Below are positions 55,801 through 64,000 of a stretch of 64,000 nt of DNA, in pieces (within the stretch, counting starts at the first letter, position 1; each line of letters begins with the position of its first letter). The position numbers and the translations under genes were made by a program. Source of the stretch: Melampsora larici-populina 98AG31 (lineage: Eukaryota; Basidiomycota; Pucciniomycetes; Pucciniales; Melampsoraceae); assembly GCF_000204055.1 (NCBI RefSeq), contig NW_006768776.1, forward strand, positions 1,549,391 through 1,613,390, given 5' to 3'. Below the pieces are notes generated by a model. It ran no database searches, was not told the DNA's origin, and worked only from the letters and a program-made list of their open reading frames with translations.

Positions 55801-58800
55801 GATCAATAAGAGTCTCCATGTACTTCTGTCTTTAGACTGCACCATTGTTTTTGAGCCAGGTCAAGATTTCTTCAAAGGCTAATTAAGGCAGTCCCGATAA
55901 CTTTGGCATCTGGTTGGAAAAACACTACCGGGCTATTGACCAGGTCTTTGAACTGGCCGATAAGACATTGGTTTACAATTTCTGATTGAATCCGTAAACC
56001 TCTTTGACGATTGACTGCTTGCAGAGCTCCATACAAGCGTGCAGAGGAGTCAAAATCAGGTTGGTCCGCTTGAGGAAGGTCCCACTCTGACGCTTGCCAA
56101 GCCAATTCAAAGGGTAAACTGTAACATTCTTTCTCCAGAAGATCTCGAGCAGGATGTGCTGCCTCCTTTGAAGATGCTGTTTGAAGCACCTGATACGCGA
56201 GTTGATCGAGCCCACATCCAGAGTGTGACTGAGCGAGTGTGTGAATTGTTTTAGCTCGATGCGAAAGGTCCGAACCCTTTCCCTGTAGCTGATACCAAAC
56301 ATGGAGTCCCACTCTCCCTCATGAGAGCTTTTTTCCAGTAACCAGTAAGATGGGTCGCGCGGAGGAAGACTGTAGAATGCATCTGGATCTAGTGATGACG
56401 AGTAAAGGAGATGAAAAACGTCTTGAAATTCTTTTTCAGTGCTACTTATCAGACTAGTTATTTCATCTCCTTTGCGTGCAATTTCCAGGAATAAGAACCC
56501 CATAGATGGCATACCCAGACAGGTTGCTTGCTTAACTAAGAGCCGCCAAGGTACATCCAACCATCTATTGCAGCCAAGGGGATCTCCGTCAGGTGTTGGA
56601 CTCAAGCGTAGATAAGTGATTAGATCGAGAAGTCTATGAATGACTGATTCTGATGTCGAAGCTGATTGAAGTAGTGCACAGACATGCTTGGACAAGTCAT
56701 TCTTGAAAGAAGCTTGGGGTGAGACCAGATCTTCGAGGAGACAAGCGTGTACAACACATGGTAAGACGTCTGACGCAATAGTATCATCAATCTCTAAAAT
56801 ATGAGAGAGTTGAGCAAAAAAAGGCCTTTTGCGCAATCAATCAAAGATCAGTATCTTCAAGATCCCTACTGTCCACTCGGGAGCTTGATTGGCGATTGCG
56901 ATAAGTGAGGAAAAATCAGACCAAGACTTGATCAAATGGGGTATGTATAGATCATGGGTACGATAGCAAGATGAGGAGAGTATGAGATTTGTTCTGTCGT
57001 GAGACAAGCGCGGTAGTTGAGAATGATATTGTTCAAACTCTGAGAGCTTCTCACACACGCCCGCCCTCCGAATGAATTCTGTTAAGCAAAACAAAAGGTG
57101 CAAATCCTCAGTTTCAAGACGCGAAACAACCAGGGCAAAAATTTGATGAATTGTGTTGTGGCGGCTATCAAGATATTTCGATCGACCAGTCAATATTGGA
57201 CCCCACGGAGTACGCTGCCCCAGAAGCGGTGGATTCAGGTTGCCAGAAATTTTTGATAGCAGCTGAAAATACAACACGGTATTCTCTAGCAAAGGCTTCA
57301 CACACAACTCGCGGGCCAAGACAAGAAGGGTAAAGAGCAGCTGACCAGCTTCAACTCTATCTCCAGGTAGTCCGGATGATACAATGTGTTTGATGAGCTT
57401 GAAGTTGAAGGATGACGCGCTCTCCACACACCTTCTACTTAATAAATCTTTCACATCGGGGATTTTACACTGCAGCATTGACACATCCGGCCAATACAGT
57501 AGCAAAGCATTTCCTATCAAATGCTGCGGATGATTGGCTGAATCACATATCAAATTGACCTGGGCAAGAAGCCACTCATTGAACTCCTTTGCAATAGAAA
57601 CATTGCGGTCTTCCGGCGTCCCTGAATTAGCAACGATCAAAACTTTTTTGACGCAGGCGATTATCAATCTCTGAGTAAAGGTATTCTGCTCTTGATGGCC
57701 AATCTCCGGGGGACGTTCCAGTTGGATTATCTTCTCGATGATCCACTTTGCAAGTGTGCACACAGGTACAAATGTAACCTCTTCTGAGAAAAGATGTAAG
57801 AATCCCTGGAGGAGTAATGTAAGAATGGCTTCAGATTTTTGTACTACTTCATGTGACAATGCAATAAAAATCGTAATTGTAAGCAGATAGCGGAGATGGT
57901 CGTTCACAAAGGGCGAGGCGGAGATTTCGGACAAAATGTTACTGATTACACTGTACACCACAGTGGGTTCATGAAAAACAGGATATAATTCATCAACCCA
58001 TTTTATTGCTCATACATTGGAGAGAATTGGGCAGAACGGCAAGGCGGGTTCAGTCAAATAGCAAGTTTCTAGTGTTGAACTGAGAGCTGAATATAAGTCC
58101 TGAGCTTCTGGACCCAACGTATCAGCAACCATCTTTGTATCAGCCAGAGTTGCAGATGACGTTAACATCAAGTAAGTAGCCACACAATCTCTCTCAACAC
58201 TGAGCATATCGATCTCGAGCTCACATTGGGAGGTGGCAAGTTTAAGCATTGGTAAGATGATCTGGCCGGCTTGCTCTTTTCCTCCACCATCATGACTTTG
58301 AAAAGTCCGTGCTATCAATTCGCCAGCAACTCGAGGAAAACACAGACGCAACACTTCCCTTGTGTTCATGCCAGCGAGCTGAGCACAAGTTTGAAATGCA
58401 GATGTGTCGTCATTGAGATAAAATAAGGGTCCGACAGCATGAAGATTTGCGCGGATGACTTTGAGCTTCTTGAAATCATTCAGATCTCTGCCGATGAAGT
58501 TGTGTTGTGGATGCAGTGGTTCTTTGTTCATAGTATGCCGTTCTGCAGCAATATGAGCAGCATACAACTTATAAAGCTTGTCAGGCCCCGAAAAGCCGAG
58601 GCAATGAGAAGCACATTTCAACAGTGTGTATATGAGTGAACGACAAAGCACCTGCTCCGAAGTCTCCGCCTTCTCCGTCACGTTACTGATCAACATCTGG
58701 TACGCTTGTGGTCGCGATTCAGCGCTTACTAGCAAGACGTTGGCGAAGAAAAGTGATGTGGTAACCGAGTATTCATAATCAAAAGTATGTGTCAAATCAA

Positions 58801-61800
58801 TTGCAGTTGACCAATAAGATGCGACCCGATCCCACACGTTGATGGAGTGCAAGACTTCAAAAGCATGAGGAATTAAGAATGCGGCAGCATATCGAACTTG
58901 AATGTTATCATGTTGAAGATGATCTATGAGGAGGTCAATAGGTAGCCTCAGGTTGCCTTGTAAAGCCTTCAGAAGATATGTGGTGGACTTCTTATTCCAA
59001 ATTTCTTGGGATGGATCAAATTCTAAGTAAGCGTCAAGCAGCAGGGCCAACTCAAGCTGAGCCTCTGAGTGCATTGTATTTTGAGACAGTAGGCCGAGAA
59101 AATGCGAAAAAAGCGTCCAAGCATGATGATCTAACTGAAGTTGTTTGGTCTGCTTTCCCAAAGCCCAATGATGTAAGCTGACGCGCAAGAGGCGGATTGC
59201 AAAGATTTGAATGTACATATTGTGCGAATACGCGTAAGGCACCATGTATCTTTCACCCACATATTGAATTAGCTGATCTGATTGGACCTCTGTCAGTGAC
59301 ATCAGGCTGACATCAATGCACTCTATGACCCGCAGTCCAATGAGCTCAATAGCTGTACCTGAGCACTCTGTGAGGATAGTAGCAATGACAGGTATGTCTA
59401 TCGTATTTGACATATCACTGCCGACCTGCACGCTAGCTCCGGTCATGAGCACACGAACGCACACATCGACAATTGATTTAATCGTTCTCTTCATTCCAGA
59501 CCCTCCCAGCTCTGTTTTGAAGGAACACTTTCCATCCAAGAAGTCCCGGCAGTTGACTTGCATGTCGGTGTCAGAGTTGTCATCATTGTTGTCATCAAAT
59601 CCTACTGCCCTTTCCCCTATTTGGGTACTTGTAAGGTTGACTTCGGTGGCGCCCGGGGCTGAGTTGACACTGCGTAATATACGTTCACAAATTTCAGAGA
59701 AGTTGAGAAACTGAGCTTGAAGGTCGGCTGAAATAGTCCAAATGGAAGTGATCAGGCTGCGGTCAGGGAGCATGGGCAAAAACCGCTCAGATGCCAGAGT
59801 TGTGCGAGTTGAACGGGTTGCTTTTGAATCGGCGAGCTTGTGACGAGGTAGACCCAAGGCCAACCCAGGGGATAGAAGACTATGTTTTGATACTTGATTG
59901 TTGGATTCTGGAGAGAGAAGGAGGATAGGCTCAAAGCACGATAACAAAATCACCAATTGAGTAATGGACCAAGTGTGAGCCTCGAGAGCCTCATTCACTA
60001 TAGAAAAAAGCTTTCCAGCTGAATCCAAGGTTTCATGATGAGGTCTGATCCCAGATGAGCGTCAAGAATTCTCAAACAAGATTCCAGCCATCATTACACC
60101 AATTGCTACTTGAATGCTGGTCACAGAACCGGAAGCAGAATTCAGTCGCTGCGGTTCAGTATCAAAGATTTGACCAATCACACTATCAATAGATTGGGCC
60201 AGTATAACGGAGATTCTGTTCTGGATTTCTGACCCCGGAAGTAGATCGGCTACGTCGCGTAAATCGGATAAAGGAACTCGCAAGCTCAACAATGACTCTG
60301 ATGATGGTATAGATGACGAGATGTGATTGAAATCAACCACTTCTTGATGATTTGATAAGGCTCTAATCGCCCGAGTGTCATCTCTGTAGATGAGTGATTC
60401 AACCAGTGGACAATTGAGGACCATGCAAGAGTAACCAAGCCGAGGTAATCTCTTCATTTTTGTCAAGCATAGTAGAAGGGCCATTGCTGACTCTGGATGA
60501 AAAACAGTCATAACCGCCTTTTTGGATCTTGCACCAGTCGAGGCGCTCTCGACCGCTGTGGTAGAGTCGACTTTCCGCCATGTCTTTGATAACCAAATGA
60601 GCACCTTTTCTTCAAAAAGAAATCCAGAGAAGGCCATATCCCCAGCTGTCATTGACAAACACTCCGAGACCAACAAACAAACCGAGTCATTCGGGAAGTT
60701 TGGACCTTGTACGCATAAATCACTGAAGAAAGTTTTGATGCCGTCATACATCAAATGATTAGGAAGATGTCCGTTTTTTAAGATCAGCAAGGCTGCGTAG
60801 CTCGCCGTACGACTGCATTGTGGAGTGGAGGTCCTGCGGATCGCACATTTCCACATATCAAACCATTGGTCAGACGTAGGGCCCCCATCTTGGAGTAGAT
60901 TGGTCTGTGATCCGTTGGAGGAATTATTGACTATTTCATGTGTCTGCAATCAGAAATGTTCTTTCAGTAAATTTGATGGTGGTTGAAGATGAAAGCTCAA
61001 ATCTGACTCACAAAGGAGAGGTTGGTGATACATAGAAAGACCCAATCTAGAATTTCCGTATTCTCCGAGTTCATCAGGTCTAGGATGGAGTGGATGATTT
61101 GCGACTTGGCGCTTGCGTGAATTGTAGTCCAATTCAAGTCGATAGCGAATATCACAAGTTGAAGTCGACGTATGATACTTGGTGACGAATGACCTTGCTT
61201 CATTGTTTGAAGGAACATATCGAGATTGTCTTCAAGCTGTTGACTCAAAGCTATTAGATCATGTTGAAATATCTGAAATGTTGAATCATTGTATCATTCC
61301 ACGCACCTTTCAACGTTTCCTTGGACTCAGAACGCTTGGTTCTATGCGGGCCCTATTGTTGAGATTGATAATACATTTCAAAGCAGCAGCGCCCAGTTGT
61401 AGCGAAGCCCACGAAGTAACTCGATGACGTTGAGCAATATCATCAGAAGGATCAAGTGAGACCCAAGCCCAAGTCTTTGTACTGAGTGGCGTCACTTTCA
61501 TTCCACTGAGCGCTTCTGTGAAGCGAAGTTGTGAAGATGAGAGAGTATTGAGTCCAACTCTGTCCGTATCATTTACAACAGCATGGAAAATTTTTCTCGC
61601 AAGTGTTTCGGCTATTGCAGAAGCTTCTTCAGATTCATCGGAGCTAGGTTGTTTGATGATCCAAACGATGAATGGGAAAAGGTAGGTCAGGGCAAGTATG
61701 ATCCTTTCTTTGCATTCAGAAGACTTTGTAGTCCAGTAATCCATCACGCAGTTCCACAAATCGGTGGCGAAGTGGGTCAAATCGGAAATCTGGTTGCACT

Positions 61801-62557
61801 CTAGTTCTTCCAACATTGCACATAAAGCAGAGATCAAATGGAAATGTGATGTAGAATTTTCAGGATAGGTTTGAAGAATAGACTTAAAGTGATGGAGAAG
61901 TGTCTTAGAGTGCGTGATGGTCAGATCTGTTGGCGATTTGGTGATGAGTGATAAAAGCCAAGTGCAATCAGCCAACATGGTAGGGACTGGCCGTGACGCG
62001 ACTCTCACTTCTTCATCGTTGAATTCAGAATTTGGAACCAAAAGAAGTGTTTTGGGTATCTTCTTGCCCAGTAACAATGCAAAACACAGACAAATCAATG
62101 TTGAACATTTTGAGATATTCAAGTGCGCAAAATGATAGGAGTGAGAGAAAAAATCACGCATAATGCGGATACAGTCTATGGTGGTGGGTTGGAATTCTTT
62201 CAGCTGATATATGATAGTGATGAGGTCGATGACTCGAGGAAACAGTAGCTTCGAAGTTTTTGCGCCCATTGCTGATTTATGTTGTGACACACATGTTTGA
62301 AGCAGGCCCAACATCTGATCGAGACAAACCAAACAAGCAGACCTAGTGGATGTGCTCTTCGCGGTCTTGGAAGGCTTGTGGTATGCCAATCTTTCCACTT
62401 CCATCGTGTTGAGAAGCTGACACGTTATCCAAGCCCAGGTAGAGTCTGAACATTTTTTAAATTTTGAAGGGTTTGAGAGTAAGTCGCTAAATTCTTTAAT
62501 CCCTTTGTTTCTATCTGTGATTGTGGCAGAGCTCAAGCGATAGAGCGCCTCATCCAT
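52834..62557 (-). pseudogene. TEL1: TEL1/ATM checkpoint kinase gene with eight in-frame TGA codons
   Basis: Tel1/ATM is the PI3K-like kinase for DNA double-strand breaks and telomeres. ATG 62557 opens with LSSATITDRNKGIKEFSDLL, a TAN-type motif. Long helical-repeat exons follow (62557-61305, 61272-61012, 60943-55790), then the FAT domain (LAWQASEWDL, YFEKAISVLD, YATFADKQYRDVV) and the kinase domain: GSDGRVYRQL / FKGGDDIRQDAVMEQVF, GHILGLGDRHLSNILLD, IQIDLGIAL and [17 protein letters not shown]. It ends in a short FATC-like tail (LNVETMVNQLISGN). In-frame TGA lies at 61310, 60062, 58010, 56837, 55179, 55080, 53973 and 53289 (left coordinate of each). There is also a TAA at 55832 and two frame changes near 56270 and 55890. 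The last two TGA replace arginines conserved in TRKRKL and VPFRLT of ATM. Identity as Tel1 rather than Mec1 rests on these motifs. Confidence 0.82.
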
Positions 62558-62918
62558 TGAGTCAAATCAAATTGGTTTTTGAGTTCCAATCACCGCTGTT
62601 GAAGTTGTTTATCATGCGTTGACCACTTTGGTGGACCTGTTGATGTAAGTTTTGATGGTCACATTCATGGATAAAGCGACTGAATTTGTAGAACGAAGAA
62701 CATTGTAAATATATAGCAATATATGTGTTGATTTGACTTTTGAAATCTTTGAAGTGATCAGTTGAGAAATGTGTGTTGATTCAGATTGAGATTTGAGAAG
62801 GGAATTACAGAAGGAAAACACTATTTGGGAACCGGCTTTTTAAAACCAAAGCCCGGCGTTTTTTCAGTACTTACCCGCACATTTGTTGTGGTTTTCTCAC
62901 AAACCCAGACCTCCTGTA
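62558..62918. other. TEL1 upstream region
   Basis: Nothing coding. It contains the putative TEL1 promoter. Confidence 0.4.
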
Positions 62919-64000
62919 AGAGCATCCGCACTCGTGCGGTAAATCGAGTGCGGTAAGGTTAAATTTAACGCAACCGCGGGGTCTTTTCCGCACCGGTGAA
63001 CAATTAGCCCCGCGGTAGTTAATTTTTCATCAGTTTGCGTTAGCGAATCGGTAAGAGCATCCACTATCATGATGGTGATTTATCGTAAGTTTTGCGTTCC
63101 TGACCGCGAAATTTAATCACGCGTGTTTTACCTAAGTTGGTAACCGCATGAAATCCACTACGGATTGATGTAATGTCTGATTTAACTACGATAAATCACT
63201 GTGAATCAACCAGATCCACAGTGGTTTGATTTTGCGATGATTTATCATATCTTTCTCACAAATCCCATCCGAAAAACCATCCATCAGATGCCCACTACAA
63301 GTTCCTTGAAGAGACACATCGACTGTCTTTTGAAGTCTTCAAACCACAATGATGAGGAACATCAAGAATTTGAGCAACTTGTCTAGAAATCTTGTTTTAT
63401 AGGCTTCACACACCACCTTCACCATTTCAGACTCAATTCCAAACAGATTGAGCTCGAGCTCAGCCTACTCAGCAATTGACTATTGTGCACCTCAATTCTT
63501 AAGGTGTCTCGCAAAAGATTAAGATATAGGGTGATGTTGTGATTGAAATCGATTCAATTCAAAGTGCAATGTTCCGAGATGTGATATCTCGAAGTTGAGA
63601 TTTGAGGATGAAGTTTGAAATTTGAAGTTCGAAAGTGAGGTTTTGATGTTTGAAGTTTGAGAAATGAAGTTTCATATGCAGTTTGAAGTTTTGGGAACAG
63701 TAGTTTCGACTTGATTTCCTACGATAAATCAAGTCGTAGGCTTGCGTAGATTTGAACACACGGAGAGCAAGATTTGATGCAGTCGTACGGACCGCAAGTC
63801 TAAAACAGGTCCATAGTGGACCTGTGTATAATTTAGCGTTAAAGTTACGATAAATCACTTGGTTACCGCACCCATAGTGGATGCTCTAAATCTACCAATT
63901 GGCTAACGCATGCGGTAGCACACATCACGACCTGTTCACAGCAACTACAACTCCAAAAACTCAACTCAGCCCAATCTCCAATACCAAAGTCAACAACAAA
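62919..64000. mobile_element. Possible outer TIR element around the MITE, right end not found
   Basis: Starts TAA-GAGCATCCGCACTCGTGCGG. TTGCGTTAGCGAATCGG (63035-63051) and the inverse-like CCAATTGGCTAACGCATGCGG (63895-63915) flank the inner MITE, as expected if the MITE landed inside a foldback-like element. The right end is beyond or near the window edge. Confidence 0.35.
63055..63886. mobile_element. 832-bp MITE with GAGCATCC termini and TAA target duplication
   Basis: The left end GAGCATCCACTAT and the right end (inverted GAGCATCCACTAT) are flanked by TAA on both sides (63052-63054 and 63887-63889). GTGATTTATCGTAA-type subterminal motifs occur in both arms (63069 and inverse at 63844). 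No transposase; the small frames inside lack motifs. The target type again suggests PIF/Harbinger mobilisation. Confidence 0.7.

Noticed and set aside
55803..55874. Two further TGA codons in TEL1 (55872 and 55803)
   Set aside because: They occur only if the middle FAT frame is kept. The neighbouring exon joins in the other frame (METLIDLPQGCN / YKGLEL), so these are not counted.
52834..62557. TGA read as a sense codon (altered genetic code)
   Set aside because: PMP3 and the gene at 20363 use TGA as their true stop at the expected length, and the TGA codons in TEL1 carry a mutational context that explains them better.
1..64000. CRISPR arrays, bacterial operons, phage or rRNA/tRNA genes
   Set aside because: Spliced eukaryotic genes throughout; no regularly spaced repeats; no rRNA or convincing tRNA fold noticed by eye, though a tRNA scan would be needed to exclude small RNA genes.

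Overview
The window looks like nuclear DNA of a basidiomycete, most likely a rust fungus (Pucciniales, Puccinia-like). The base composition is AT-rich. Host genes carry many short GT-AG introns (about 50-110 nt). The mobile elements are a DIRS-order tyrosine-recombinase retrotransposon, Tad/I-type LINEs, hAT elements and many MITEs. The taxonomic call is inference; the gene and element content is read from the sequence.

Layout. 1-6279: DIRS-order retrotransposon with split direct repeats, coded on the minus strand (gag, RT/RNase H, tyrosine recombinase) and cut by the left edge of the window. 6280-9187: gene-poor, with a decayed coding-like tandem duplication and a 617-bp CACTA-like MITE. 9188-29958: the host island. 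In order it holds an MFS monocarboxylate-type transporter (-), SEC6 of the exocyst (-), a NOSIP-type U-box gene (-) whose first coding exon is 4 nt, a conserved fungal hypothetical gene (+), PMP3 (-), an eight-exon gene of unknown function whose introns are all phase 0 (+), and COX4 of cytochrome c oxidase (+).

30505-51822: a nested transposon complex. A 5'-truncated minus-strand LINE runs from about 45690 to 30634. It is interrupted in its 3' UTR by a 2.0-kb hAT remnant (30804-32780) and in ORF2 by an 11.5-kb hAT (33778-45256). The larger hAT has a perfect 8-bp target duplication, and removing it restores the LINE reading frame. Its transposase gene is split by a 7.6-kb intron-positioned segment that carries degraded purine nucleoside phosphorylase, a homoserine kinase fragment, an unidentified serine-rich gene and a small MITE. 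Next to it lies a full-length LINE with both ORFs open (45842-51822), a poly-A tail and a 9-bp target duplication.

51951-52263: a MITE. 52834-62557 (-): an almost full-length TEL1/ATM checkpoint kinase gene broken by eight in-frame TGA codons. Seven of these sit in the context TTGA, as expected from TCGA to TTGA changes, and two fall exactly on arginines conserved in ATM/Tel1 kinases. 63055-63886: another MITE with TAA target duplications, nested in a related element.

The host genes are unrelated housekeeping functions (secretion, respiration, membrane potential, splicing/ubiquitin, transport) and do not form a cluster. The striking features are the nesting order of the elements, the metabolic-gene cargo inside a hAT intron, and the RIP-like decay of TEL1.
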